Part shown: piece after piece, positions 25,810 to 34,683 of the stretch
How the letters are laid out: each line of letters begins with the position of its first letter
How positions within the stretch are numbered: position 1 is the stretch's first letter
Assembly (NCBI RefSeq): GCF_030864005.1
Contig: NZ_CP132976.1
Location: 6,138,001 to 6,202,000 of the forward strand
DNA length: 64,000 nucleotides
Direction of reading: 5' to 3'
From: Achromobacter seleniivolatilans
Lineage (GTDB): Bacteria > Pseudomonadota > Gammaproteobacteria > Burkholderiales > Burkholderiaceae_B
Made by a program: the position numbers and the translations under genes
The notes under the pieces: model-generated
Database searches by the model: none
Told to the model about the DNA's origin: nothing
What the model saw: only the letters and a program-made list of their open reading frames with translations

Positions 25810-26331
25810 TTGCCTGCGCCCGACACCCTGCCTATCGAGACCGTCACGAAGCTCTATCGTGATCACCACAGCTGGCTGTCGGTGTGGTTACGCAAGAAGC
25901 TGGGCAATTCCTTTGATGCCGCCGACCTGGCGCATGACACCTTCGTGCGGTTGATGGCCGGGCGCAGAAAGGACGGCGCAGGCGCCGAGCCGCGCGCGCT
26001 ATTGACGCATATTGCCAAGGGTCTGGTGGTGGACCATTGGCGCCGCCGCGCGTTGGAAGACGCCTATCTGGCGGCGATTGCGCAGTTGCCCGAGCCAGAG
26101 ACTCCCTCGCCGGAGGTGCGGGCTCTGATCCTGGAAACCCTGCACGCCATCGATACGACGCTGCGAAGCCTGCCCGCAAAAACGCGGGAGATCTTTCTGT
26201 TGTCGCAGTTCGATGGCATGGCTTATGCCGAAATCGCCAGCGGCCAGCGCGTGTCGCTGGCAACCGTCAAACGGCACATGCAAAAGGCCCTGACGGCCTG
26301 CTTGTTGGCTTATCAGGGTCATGCCTTGTGA
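25810..26331 (+). CDS. FecI-family ECF sigma factor, cassette 3
   Basis: This 173-residue ECF sigma factor has region 2 in KLGNSFDAADLAHDTFVRLM and region 4 in LPAKTREIFLLSQFDGMAYA plus an HTH (IASGQRVSLATVKRHMQKAL). The best start is a TTG at 25810, with GAGGTG upstream and right after the Fur-like box; no in-frame ATG occurs before region 2, so the rare start is needed. Its stop overlaps the GTG start of fecR (GTGA). Confidence 0.92.
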   Translation: MPAPDTLPIETVTKLYRDHHSWLSVWLRKKLGNSFDAADLAHDTFVRLMAGRRKDGAGAEPRALLTHIAKGLVVDHWRRRALEDAYLAAIAQLPEPETPSPEVRALILETLHAIDTTLRSLPAKTREIFLLSQFDGMAYAEIASGQRVSLATVKRHMQKALTACLLAYQGHAL

Positions 26332-27299
26332 GCGGGGTCATCGACCCGGCCATTCTGGAAGAGGCCGCCGGCTGGCTGGTTCGCTTCCAATCCGAAACGC
26401 TTGCTGCGTCCGATCATGCAGCCTTTGAACGTTGGCGCAGCCGTAGTGCCGCGCATCGCGCGGCGTGGCAGCGGGCAGAGGACATGTTGCGCGGGTTTGG
26501 CCAGGTGCCGCCCGGCATCGGCGGGGCCACCTTGCGCCAGCTGGACCGCCCGGGCCGGCGGCAAGCCATGCGCGCATTGGGCGCGTTGCTGCTGCTGGGA
26601 CCCGCAGCCTGGGCCGGATGGCGCGTGCTGCCCTGGCGTGAATGGAGCGCGGATGTACGCACGGCCACGGGCGAGCAACGCCATATGGAACTTGCCGATG
26701 GCACGCGTCTGGTGCTGAACACGGCCAGCGCCGTCGATATTTTGTACACGCCGCAGCAGCGTGTGCTGTGGTTGCGCGCGGGAGAGATTCTGTTGACTAC
26801 CGGCCGCGATCCTTCGCCGGTTCATCGGCCTTTCATTGTGCGGACGTCGCAGGGCACGATACGCGCGCTGGGCACGCGCTTCATGGTGCGCGATGAAAGC
26901 GCCAGTATTCGTGTCGCGGTGTTTGAAGGCGCGGTTGAAATCCAGCCTGGGGACGCAGGCTCGGCGGCGGTTGTGCTGCCGGCCGGGCAACAGGCGGTCT
27001 TCGACGCGCATGAGGTCGATGCGCCGGCAGAAGCGGATGCGGCGTCGGCGTCCTGGGAGCAGGGCATGCTGGCCGTGCGCAACTGGCGGTTGACGGATCT
27101 GGTTGATGAATTGTCGCGCTATCGCCGTGGCGTTCTGCGTTGCGATCCGGTGGTGGCCGACTTGCGGGTCTCGGGGGCGTTCCCGCTGGCGGACACCGAA
27201 GCCAGCCTGCGGCTGCTGGAAAAGACGCTGCCGGTGCGGTTGAGCCGGGTGACGCCTTTCTGGACGACGGTGGGGCCGCGCTCCGGCGTTACAAATTAA
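26328..27299 (+). CDS. FecR-family anti-sigma factor, cassette 3
   Basis: This 323-residue anti-sigma factor starts with a short sigma-binding domain (EEAAGWLVRFQSETLAASDH), then one membrane segment near 85-100 (LGALLLLGPAAWAGWRVL) and the FecR domain (TATGEQRHMELADGTRLVLN, IVRTSQGTIRALGTRFMV). The C-terminal segment ELSRYRRGVLRCDPVVADLR is the receptor-contact region. GTG at 26328 is chosen for its 4-base overlap with the sigma gene; a much longer frame exists upstream only as an overlap artefact. The stop overlaps the GTTAC element. Confidence 0.93.
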   Translation: MSGVIDPAILEEAAGWLVRFQSETLAASDHAAFERWRSRSAAHRAAWQRAEDMLRGFGQVPPGIGGATLRQLDRPGRRQAMRALGALLLLGPAAWAGWRVLPWREWSADVRTATGEQRHMELADGTRLVLNTASAVDILYTPQQRVLWLRAGEILLTTGRDPSPVHRPFIVRTSQGTIRALGTRFMVRDESASIRVAVFEGAVEIQPGDAGSAAVVLPAGQQAVFDAHEVDAPAEADAASASWEQGMLAVRNWRLTDLVDELSRYRRGVLRCDPVVADLRVSGAFPLADTEASLRLLEKTLPVRLSRVTPFWTTVGPRSGVTN

Positions 27300-27301
27300 T
27301 C
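27288..27301 (+). promoter_or_regulatory. GTTAC element, candidate sigma-specific promoter for receptor 3
   Basis: GTTACAAATTAATC overlaps the fecR stop codon and lies 109 bases before the receptor 3 start. It differs at one position from the element before receptor 1. Confidence 0.4.
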
Positions 27302-27396
27302 GCGAATAGCTTGATACTTTTTTTCGCTTCGTCCGGTGTACCAGGTGAATCGTCGCGAGATGCGCGCGCCACCCAGTCCCTACGAAGGATCGTTGC

Positions 27397-29871
27397 ATGG
27401 TTTCCCGAAATTCCCGCTCGTCACGCCTGCCCCGGGGCAAGGCCGTTTTGCCGCCGCTGGCGTCGATGATCCACGCTGCTGGCTTGGGATTGATGCTGTT
27501 GGCCGTGGCCGGAACGCCCGCGCCCGCTTCAGCCGCAGATGCCGCGAGCGCGAGCGCTCCGGCGGCGCGCAAGTCGTATGCCATCGGGGGCGGGCCGCTG
27601 GGCGACGTGCTGGCCCAATTCGCCGCAGCGGCGGGCGTGCCGCTGTCGTTTGATCCAGCGCTGGTCGCCGGACAGCGCAGCGATGGGTTGAATGGCGCCT
27701 ACACGGTACGCGAAGGTTTCACCCGTCTACTGACCGGATCGGGATACGGCTTGGCCGAGCAGGGCGCGGGCGCGTATTCGCTGCGTAAGCTGCCTGCGGG
27801 CGAGGGCGATGCGGCCACCGTGCTGCCCACCATCACGGTGGCCGCGGCTGGCGTGAATGCGTCGGCGTTGCCAGCGGAGTTTGCAGGCGGCCAGGTGGCT
27901 CGCGGCGGGCGTCTGGGCCTGCTGGGCAATCGCGATGTGATGGACACGCCATTCAATATCACCAGCTACACGTCGGAACTGCTCACCAACCGCCAGGCAG
28001 TGACGCTGGCAGACGCCTTGAATGCCGAGCCGTCGGTGCGTTTTACCGGCCAGATCGGCGGCGTGACGGACTCGTTCTACATTCGCGGTTTTCCCATCGG
28101 TGAAGGCAATCTGGGTGAAATCGCATTTGACGGCGTCTATGGCGTGGCGCCCAACTATCACGTCTTCACGGATTACATCGAACGCGTCGAAGTCTTGAAA
28201 GGGCCGGCGGCACTGCTGTACGGCATGTCGCCCAATAGCGGCGTGGGCGGTGTCATCAATATGGTGCCCAAGCGAGCGTTGCCGCAAGATCTGACGCGCC
28301 TGTCAGCCGACTATGTGGGCGACTCGCAATTTGGCGGCCGCGTGGATTTAAGCCGCCGTTTTGGCAACGATGGCGAATGGGGCGTGCGCATCAACGGCAT
28401 GCACCGCCAGGGCGACACGCCGCTGGACAACCTGCAATCGCGCACCGACATCGGCGCCTTGTCGCTGGACTATCAGGGCGAGCGTCTGCGTGCATCATTG
28501 GACCTGCTGACGCAAAACGAAAAAGTGGATGCGCCGACGCGGCCATTCCTGGTTGCCTCGGGTATTGATGTTCCGCACGCGGCGGATGGCCGCCGCAACG
28601 CGACGCAACCGTGGGGCTGGTGGAAGTCCGACGGGCAATCCGCATTGCTGCGGGTGGAATACGACATCAGCGACCGCTTGACTGTATTTGCCGACGCGGG
28701 CGGTTCCGACACGATCGTGTCGCGGCTGTCAGACCAGACACCCACCATCGTCAACGCGGCAGGCGACACGCTGGTGACGCCCAACAACTTCCGCTTCGAG
28801 GTCAATCGCAGCACGTACAACGCCGGGCTGCGAGCCAAGGTGGAGACGGGGCCAGTGAGCCACGCCATCAGCTTCATGGGCAGTCTGTACAGTGATCGCA
28901 ATCTGCAAGCCAGCGTGCTGGGCACGCCGCTGACGTCCAACATCTACCACCCGATCACGCGCCCCGAGCAGAACATTCCCGCCCCGCGCAACGTGCCCAA
29001 GATCTCGTCATCCGACCTGTCCGGCCTGGCGCTGGCTGACACACTCAGCATCCTGGATGAACGCGCGCAACTTACGCTGGGGGTGCGCCAGCAGCGCATC
29101 CAGTCGCGCAACTTCAATGCGACGACGGGTGTGCGCACGGTCAGCTATGACGAAAGCGCCGCTACGCCGCTGGCGGGCCTGGTTGTTAAACCGTGGAGCA
29201 ATGTGTCGCTGTACGCCAATTACATCGAAGGCTTGAGCAAGGGCGACGTTGCGCCAGCCACGGCGTCCAACGCGGGCCAGGTGTTCAAACCCTACCGGGC
29301 AAAGCAAAAGGAAGTGGGCGTGAAGGTCGATCTGGATAGCGCCATGCTGTCCTTGAGCGCATTCGAGATCACCAAGCCCAGCGGGCAACTGACCAACGGC
29401 GTCTACGGCGCCGACAGCGAACAACGCAACCGTGGCCTGGAGTTGAACTTGTCCGGTGAGCCGATGCGTGGCTTGCGCTTGCTGGGTGGCGTGACGTTCC
29501 TGGATGCCGAGCTGACGCGCACCAATAACCCGGCCACCGTGGGCAACCAGCCTGTGGGCGTGCCGAAGTTTTCCGCCAACCTGAGCGCGGAATGGGACAC
29601 GCCGTGGGTGGCGGGCCTGACCTTGACCGGCGGCATGATCTATACCGGCCGCGAGTACATCAATCAGGCCAACACGCAATCGGTGCCTTCGTGGACCACC
29701 TTCGATCTGGGCGCGCGTTACGCCACCAAGGTCTACGGCAAGGATGTCACGCTACGCGCCAACGTCGTCAACGTCACCAACCGGGCGTATTGGTCAGGCG
29801 TGGCGTCCTACGGCACGATTTCGCAAGGCGTGCCGCGCACGCTGATGCTGTCGGCGTCGATGGACTTCTGA
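27397..29871 (+). CDS. TonB-dependent siderophore receptor with signalling domain, cassette 3
   Basis: This 824-residue receptor has a long N-terminus with signal peptide (MLLAVAGTPAPASAA), an STN signalling domain (SYAIGGGPLGDVLAQFAAAA to GAYSLRKL), a plug (DTPFNITSYTSELLTNRQAV, ERVEVLKGPAALLYGMSPNS) and a barrel ending LMLSASMDF. The plug (DTPFNI, YGMSP) is of the catecholate/ferrichrome FhuE-like branch, clearly different from receptors 1 and 2, so a different siderophore is likely. A GAAGGA lies eight bases before the ATG. Confidence 0.95.
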   Translation: MVSRNSRSSRLPRGKAVLPPLASMIHAAGLGLMLLAVAGTPAPASAADAASASAPAARKSYAIGGGPLGDVLAQFAAAAGVPLSFDPALVAGQRSDGLNGAYTVREGFTRLLTGSGYGLAEQGAGAYSLRKLPAGEGDAATVLPTITVAAAGVNASALPAEFAGGQVARGGRLGLLGNRDVMDTPFNITSYTSELLTNRQAVTLADALNAEPSVRFTGQIGGVTDSFYIRGFPIGEGNLGEIAFDGVYGVAPNYHVFTDYIERVEVLKGPAALLYGMSPNSGVGGVINMVPKRALPQDLTRLSADYVGDSQFGGRVDLSRRFGNDGEWGVRINGMHRQGDTPLDNLQSRTDIGALSLDYQGERLRASLDLLTQNEKVDAPTRPFLVASGIDVPHAADGRRNATQPWGWWKSDGQSALLRVEYDISDRLTVFADAGGSDTIVSRLSDQTPTIVNAAGDTLVTPNNFRFEVNRSTYNAGLRAKVETGPVSHAISFMGSLYSDRNLQASVLGTPLTSNIYHPITRPEQNIPAPRNVPKISSSDLSGLALADTLSILDERAQLTLGVRQQRIQSRNFNATTGVRTVSYDESAATPLAGLVVKPWSNVSLYANYIEGLSKGDVAPATASNAGQVFKPYRAKQKEVGVKVDLDSAMLSLSAFEITKPSGQLTNGVYGADSEQRNRGLELNLSGEPMRGLRLLGGVTFLDAELTRTNNPATVGNQPVGVPKFSANLSAEWDTPWVAGLTLTGGMIYTGREYINQANTQSVPSWTTFDLGARYATKVYGKDVTLRANVVNVTNRAYWSGVASYGTISQGVPRTLMLSASMDF

Positions 29872-29878
29872 TGGCAAA

Positions 29879-29913
29879 GCGCGCCGTCCGCGCAATCAGG
29901 CGCGGCGGCGCGC
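29879..29913. terminator. GC-rich hairpin between convergent genes
   Basis: GCGCGCCGTCCGCGC and GCGCGGCGGCGCGC pair with one bulged base around a six-base loop, just after receptor 3 and overlapping the end of the lactonase gene. It lacks a T-run but is placed to stop transcription from both sides. Confidence 0.4.
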
Positions 29914-30951
29914 GAACACCATGCAGACCGGGCTGCCGATCTGCACCTCGTACCCGTCGCGGACCAGCGTGCCGTCTTGCGCGTTGACGTGAAAGCGCAC
30001 CAAGGTGTCGCTCTCTTCGTTCAACGCAAACAGATAACGGCCGTCGGGCGACAACGTGAAAAAGCGCGGTGTCTTGCCGCCTGTGGCCGCATGTTGCAAG
30101 GGCGTGAGCCTGCCGTTTTCACCGTTGACGCCATATACCGCAATGCTGTCGTCACCCCGGTTTGACACGTACAGATGGCGGCCATGCGCGTCCATGCCGA
30201 TTCCGGCGGCGCGGCTGTTGCCGGTGTAAGTGTCCGGCAAAGTGGGCAGCACTTGAAAGGGGCGCAGGGCGTTTGCTTCCAGCGCGTAGGCGGCTACGGT
30301 GTTGTCCAATTCGTTGGCGACATAAAGCCAGCGGCCGGTGGGGTGGAATACGGCATGGCGCGGGCCCGAGCCTTCACGGGCGGCCGCCACGCTTGCCGGT
30401 TCCGCGCTGACGCCCGTGTCGTCAAGCGTAAAGAGAAACACGCGGTCCAACCCCTTGTCCGGCACCACCACGTAGCGTCCTGACGGGTCCATCAGGTTGT
30501 AGTGCGGTTTGGCAAATGGCTGTTCCTTACGGTGCGGGCCAGGATCGCCTGTCAGCGCCACCTTCTGGGTGACGGGTGCGGGAGCGCCGTCGGCAGCCAG
30601 CGGCAGCACGGCCAAGGTTCCGCTCAAATGATTGGACACCATCAAATATTTGCCCGACGGGCCCAGCGCCAGATGTACCGGGTTGCGGCCTTCACAGGTT
30701 TGCTGCCGCCACGGGGTGAGCGCGCCGCTGCGAGTATCGCGGTGCAAGGCGCTGACCTCCTGGCTGTCGCCATGCACCGTGTACAGCACGGGTAAAGCGG
30801 GATGGGGCAGCAAATACGAGGGGTTGAGCAGTCCGCCGACAACTTGTGTCAGTGTCAGCGCGCCGGTGTCCTGGGCGTAGTTGAAAACGCTGATGCCTAC
30901 GCCGCGGGCATTGCGTTCCCGCGTAGTGCGGGAGCCGATATAAACGTGCAT
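29896..30951 (-). CDS. Lactonase-family beta-propeller protein (6-phosphogluconolactonase-like)
   Basis: This 351-residue protein is a seven-bladed beta-propeller of the YbhE/Pgl-type lactonase family. It starts MHVYIGSRTTRERNARGVGI and shows repeated blade motifs such as SNHLSGTLAVLPLAADG, HPTGRWLYVANELDNTVAAY and YVSNRGDDSIAVYGVNG. No signal peptide is seen. Homologues hydrolyse 6-phosphogluconolactone or other sugar or muconate lactones. The start at 30951 follows GAGAGG; the upstream extension lacks propeller sequence. It lies 50 bases after the GntR gene and may belong to the aconitase operon. Confidence 0.85.
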   Translation of the reverse strand: MHVYIGSRTTRERNARGVGISVFNYAQDTGALTLTQVVGGLLNPSYLLPHPALPVLYTVHGDSQEVSALHRDTRSGALTPWRQQTCEGRNPVHLALGPSGKYLMVSNHLSGTLAVLPLAADGAPAPVTQKVALTGDPGPHRKEQPFAKPHYNLMDPSGRYVVVPDKGLDRVFLFTLDDTGVSAEPASVAAAREGSGPRHAVFHPTGRWLYVANELDNTVAAYALEANALRPFQVLPTLPDTYTGNSRAAGIGMDAHGRHLYVSNRGDDSIAVYGVNGENGRLTPLQHAATGGKTPRFFTLSPDGRYLFALNEESDTLVRFHVNAQDGTLVRDGYEVQIGSPVCMVFARRRA

Positions 30952-31001
30952 GGCGCTAGCCTCTCTTGCAAAGAATGCAGCCATGCGCGCGCGGCGCTGG
31001 C

Positions 31002-31907
31002 TTAGGAAGTCAGGATGCCGCTGATGCGGGCCAGGTTGTCCAATGTGCTGCGCAGATGGGCCGATAGCGCCGCAGCAGCGTCTTCGTTGCGCTCGCGTTC
31101 CAGCAGGTCCAGGATGGCCAGGTGCTGATCGCAATGCTGTTGGTAGCGGCTGCGGTCCTGCATGGAGCGGTACGAGAGCAGCCGGCGCACGCGATTGACG
31201 CGCTTGATCGTGTCGATGAAAAACGGGTTGCCCGACGCTTCCACCAGCGACTCATGAAACCGCACGCCGCGTTCGTGCAATTGGTCTGCGGTATCTGTCG
31301 CAATGCCGCCATCCAACAGATGTTTTTCGGCGGCGCGGCAGCGTGCAATTACCTGTTTTTCAAGGCGGAACGAGGGTTCCAGCAGAGCCGCCGGCTCCAG
31401 TGCCAGCCGCAGCCGGTACGACTGCAACAGACTGTCCGGCGTCGTCATCATGGATGAAAACTCCCAGCCGTAGCCGGGGCGCCGTTGCGCCCAGCCCTCT
31501 TGAGAAACGCGGGCAAGCAGGGCCTGAGTCTGTGCGTTGGTCAGCGCATAACGCACCCGCAACTGGGCCTCGCTGCACTGCATGGGCAATGCGCCGCGCA
31601 GCAGTTCGTCAGCCAGCTTGAAATAGGTTTGCGTCACGATATCGTCGGCGGATGGCGGCGCCAGTTCAGCCAGGGCGGCAGGCGCCTCAGGCAATGCGTC
31701 AAAGTCCTGTTGCAGGAAATACCCGCGGTTGGGCTTGCGGGCCACAATGCCGTGCTGTTCCAGCACACCCAACGCGTCATTGACGGGCGAGCGCGACAGC
31801 CGCAACCGGTCGGCCAGCTTTTGCGCCGTCAGGTGGGCGCCGCCCGGCAGGCGGTCCTGCCGGATCAGCTCAAGAATTTTGGTGACGGTGTTGGTTTGCG
31901 CGCTCAT
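31002..31907 (-). CDS. GntR-family transcriptional regulator with FCD domain
   Basis: This 301-residue regulator has an N-terminal winged helix (LTAQKLADRLRLSRSPVNDA, then LGVLEQHGIVARKPNRGYFL) and a C-terminal all-helical FCD domain (FHESLVEASGNPFFIDTIKR, HCDQHLAILDLLER) of the FadR type, which binds metal and small organic acids. The ATG at 31907 is the only start that gives the HTH near the N-terminus. It lies 22 bases behind the aconitase gene. It probably controls the aconitase operon and the divergent TctC-type gene through the inverted repeat at 34615-34633. Confidence 0.9.
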   Translation of the reverse strand: MSAQTNTVTKILELIRQDRLPGGAHLTAQKLADRLRLSRSPVNDALGVLEQHGIVARKPNRGYFLQQDFDALPEAPAALAELAPPSADDIVTQTYFKLADELLRGALPMQCSEAQLRVRYALTNAQTQALLARVSQEGWAQRRPGYGWEFSSMMTTPDSLLQSYRLRLALEPAALLEPSFRLEKQVIARCRAAEKHLLDGGIATDTADQLHERGVRFHESLVEASGNPFFIDTIKRVNRVRRLLSYRSMQDRSRYQQHCDQHLAILDLLERERNEDAAAALSAHLRSTLDNLARISGILTS

Positions 31908-31929
31908 GGGATCGTGGCCGGCCGGCTGA

Positions 31930-34596
31930 CTATGCTTGCGGGCTCCCGTTAGGGACGCCCGCTGCGGGCAGCGCCTGTTCATGGGCGCCGAGGGTATCCG
32001 ATAGGATAGCGGGAATGACGCCGCCCATACGCAACAGCCGCACTTCCAGCTGGGTTTCGACGGCCGCCGTGGCGGACAGCGCATCCACCCGGCCGTCTTT
32101 GCGCAATATCCGTACTGGCACCGGCACACGCGGACCCAATGCGTGGTCCGGAGCATCGATCTCTATCCGGTCGCCACTGTGCAAGTCCAAGGTCTGAGGC
32201 GTGACGCCCGCTGGCAGCCGCAACGGCAGTACGCCCATGCCGATCAGATTGGAACGATGGATACGTTCAAAACTGATGGCCAGCACGGCGCGTATGCCAA
32301 GCAAGCGTTGACCCTTGGCGGCCCAATCGCGAGACGATCCCGTACCGTAGCGGGCGCCTGCTACCAGCACCACAGGGAGTCCGGCTTGCCGGTAGTGTTC
32401 CGCGGCCTCCCAAATCGGTTCCACATGGCCGCTGGGCGCATGACGGGTATGCCCCACAGGCGCTTCGTGGCAAAGCAGGTTCTTCAGACTCTTGCTGTAG
32501 AACGCCGCGCGCATCATGACTTCCCAATTGCCACGCCGCGACGCGAACACATTCAGGTCATTGCGGTCGTCGCCGCGCGCCACCAGATAGTCCGCGATCA
32601 GGCTATCAGGCGGAATGGCGCTGGCGGGGGACAAGTGATCGGTCGTGACATCGTCGCCCAGCACCAGCAGCGGATGCGCGGTGTAGCGCCCCAACTGGCT
32701 GGCTTGCCCTGTGGACGCAAAAGGCGGGCGGCGCAATGCGGTGGAAGCAGGGTCCCAAGGAAAGCGTGGCGAGTCCGGGGATTGGAGCGCCTGCCACGCA
32801 GGGTTGGCGCTGGCAATCTTGAAGGCGGTCCGGTAGTCGCTGGAACGCAGTCCGGCTGCCAGCGAGGCATCAATCTCGGCATCGTCCGGCCACAAATCCC
32901 GCAGGTGCACGTGGCGGCCATCGGCAGTCACTTGCACGGCTTCCTGACTCAAGTCGCGTTCGGCGTCGCCCGCCAGCGCAAAGGCGATGACGAGCGGAGG
33001 CGACATCAGAAAGCCCAGATCCAGATCGGGATGGATGCGTCCGGTGAAGTTGCGGTTGCCGGACAGGGCCGCAACCGGATGAATCGCGCCTGCTGCCATT
33101 GCATCGCGAATGGGGGCGGGCAGAGGGCCCGAGTTGCCAATACACGTGGTGCAGCCATAGCCCACGATGTCAAAGCCCACTGCGGCCAAATCGTCCAGCA
33201 GACCGGCGCGCGCCAGATAATCCGCTGCTGCTGGCGAGCCTGGGCCAAGCGAAGTTTTGACCCAGGCTGGCACCCGCAGCCCAGCTTGCCGCGCTTTGCG
33301 GGCGAGCAGACCCGCTGCCATCAGCAGGCGCGGGTCCGACGTGTTCGTGCAACTGGTGATGGCGGCGATGGCAACCGGGTATCGGGGCAGGCCGCAGGCA
33401 GATGCGGAGGGCGTGAAGTTGAGCGACGACAGAATGTTTTTCGTCTGGCTGTACGGGTGCAGGTCTTGCGGCCGCTTGGGGCCGGCCACATGCATCTGCA
33501 CGCCGTCCAGCGCGATGTCGATGACTCGGGTATAGCGGGGCGATGCGGCGGGGTCCAACGCGATGCCGGTGTGTTCGGCATAGGCCGCCACGAGCGCGAT
33601 ATGGCGCTCTGGCCTGCCGGTCTGGCGCAGGTAAGCCAGCGTTTCTCCGTCGATGGGGAAGTACCCCGTTGTCGCGCCGTATTCGGGCGCCATGTTGGCC
33701 ACTACGCAACGGCTGCCGGCAGACAGGGTACTGACGCCGGGGCCAAAGAACTCTACGAATTCGCCCGATACCTCGATGGCGCGCAATCGGTGCGTGACGG
33801 TCAGCGCCAGGTCCGTGGCGGTAACGCCTGGGGCCAAGGCGCCGGTCAAACGCACGCCTATGACATCGGGGATGCGTAACAGCGTGGGCATGCCGAACAT
33901 GACGGTCTGCGCTTCCAGTCCACCCACGCCCCAGCCCAGCACGCCAATGCCATTGATCATGGGCGTATGGCTGTCGGTGCCGATCATCATGTCGGGGTAT
34001 AGCGCCGCGCCATCCGGCGTGTCGCTTTGACAGACCACCGTGGCCAGCTGTTCGAGATTGATGGTGTGCATGATGCCCGTGCCGGGCGGGTGGATACGCA
34101 CGTTGGACAAGGCTTTCGACGCCCAGCGCAGGAAGCGGTAGCGCTCCGCGTTGCGCCGCAATTCCAGATCCAGATTCAGCGCTGCGGCATCCGGTTGCGC
34201 ATAGGCTTCCACCGCCAGCGAATGGTCTACCGACACGTCTACCGGCAGCACCGGGTTCAGTACGGCGGGGTCCACGCCAGCCTCGGCCAGTGCGTCGCGC
34301 ATGGCGGCAATGTCGACCAGCGCCGGGGTGCTGGTCGTGTCGTGCATCAGTACGCGGCCGGGCTGGAACGCAATTTCCGCTTCGCTGGTGCCGTGCTCCA
34401 GCCAGCCGAATAGCGCCGCCACGGCGGCCTCGCGCTCTGCGCCTTGCATGTTGCGCAGCGCGTTTTCCAGCAACAGGCGCAGCACGACCGGCAGGCGGAA
34501 ATAATCCGCGCCGAATTGGGCGGGAAGGTCAGGGCAGGTATAGGTGGCGCCGTCCAAGGTGATGGACCGGCGCAACCCGGCATTGGTGTTTTCCAT
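31930..34596 (-). CDS. acnA: Aconitate hydratase, AcnA type
   Basis: This 888-residue enzyme interconverts citrate, cis-aconitate and isocitrate using a [4Fe-4S] cluster. The cluster cysteines are visible in ITSCTNTS and GCTTCIGNSG, the active-site Arg/Ser motif in GTGSSRDWAAKG, and the catalytic region in IGTDSHTPMINGIGVLGWGV. The length and domain order match AcnA/IRP1-type enzymes. ATG at 34596 (MENTNAG) is preferred over 34620 because the latter lies inside the palindrome that looks like an operator. Placed in an operon with a GntR regulator and a lactonase, it may be an extra aconitase for tricarboxylate catabolism rather than the main TCA enzyme. Confidence 0.94.
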   Translation of the reverse strand: MENTNAGLRRSITLDGATYTCPDLPAQFGADYFRLPVVLRLLLENALRNMQGAEREAAVAALFGWLEHGTSEAEIAFQPGRVLMHDTTSTPALVDIAAMRDALAEAGVDPAVLNPVLPVDVSVDHSLAVEAYAQPDAAALNLDLELRRNAERYRFLRWASKALSNVRIHPPGTGIMHTINLEQLATVVCQSDTPDGAALYPDMMIGTDSHTPMINGIGVLGWGVGGLEAQTVMFGMPTLLRIPDVIGVRLTGALAPGVTATDLALTVTHRLRAIEVSGEFVEFFGPGVSTLSAGSRCVVANMAPEYGATTGYFPIDGETLAYLRQTGRPERHIALVAAYAEHTGIALDPAASPRYTRVIDIALDGVQMHVAGPKRPQDLHPYSQTKNILSSLNFTPSASACGLPRYPVAIAAITSCTNTSDPRLLMAAGLLARKARQAGLRVPAWVKTSLGPGSPAAADYLARAGLLDDLAAVGFDIVGYGCTTCIGNSGPLPAPIRDAMAAGAIHPVAALSGNRNFTGRIHPDLDLGFLMSPPLVIAFALAGDAERDLSQEAVQVTADGRHVHLRDLWPDDAEIDASLAAGLRSSDYRTAFKIASANPAWQALQSPDSPRFPWDPASTALRRPPFASTGQASQLGRYTAHPLLVLGDDVTTDHLSPASAIPPDSLIADYLVARGDDRNDLNVFASRRGNWEVMMRAAFYSKSLKNLLCHEAPVGHTRHAPSGHVEPIWEAAEHYRQAGLPVVLVAGARYGTGSSRDWAAKGQRLLGIRAVLAISFERIHRSNLIGMGVLPLRLPAGVTPQTLDLHSGDRIEIDAPDHALGPRVPVPVRILRKDGRVDALSATAAVETQLEVRLLRMGGVIPAILSDTLGAHEQALPAAGVPNGSPQA

Positions 34597-34614
34597 AGCT
34601 GCCAGTTTTGCATA

Positions 34615-34633
34615 TTGCATCTATAAAATGCAA
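34615..34633. promoter_or_regulatory. Inverted repeat, candidate GntR operator
   Basis: TTGCAT at 34615-34620 and ATGCAA at 34628-34633 form a 6-bp inverted repeat with a 7-base AT-rich spacer (CTATAAA), between the divergent aconitase and TctC-type genes. The neighbouring TGCATATTGCAT adds a second copy of the half-site. A GntR regulator encoded in the operon could use it to control both directions. Confidence 0.45.
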
Positions 34634-34683
34634 TTAAGTAAAAACCCGGCCGTCATCGGAACAGGCCCCCCAGGAGACAAACC

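Noticed and set aside
26319..27584. Minus-strand frame of 421 codons opposite fecR of cassette 3
   Set aside because: Same shadow pattern; the plus strand has clear FecR motifs.
32143..33879. Long plus-strand frame of 578 codons opposite the aconitase gene
   Set aside because: It lies antisense to a strongly supported aconitase; its translation is rich in Arg, Gly and Gln with no motif, as expected for a shadow in GC-rich DNA.
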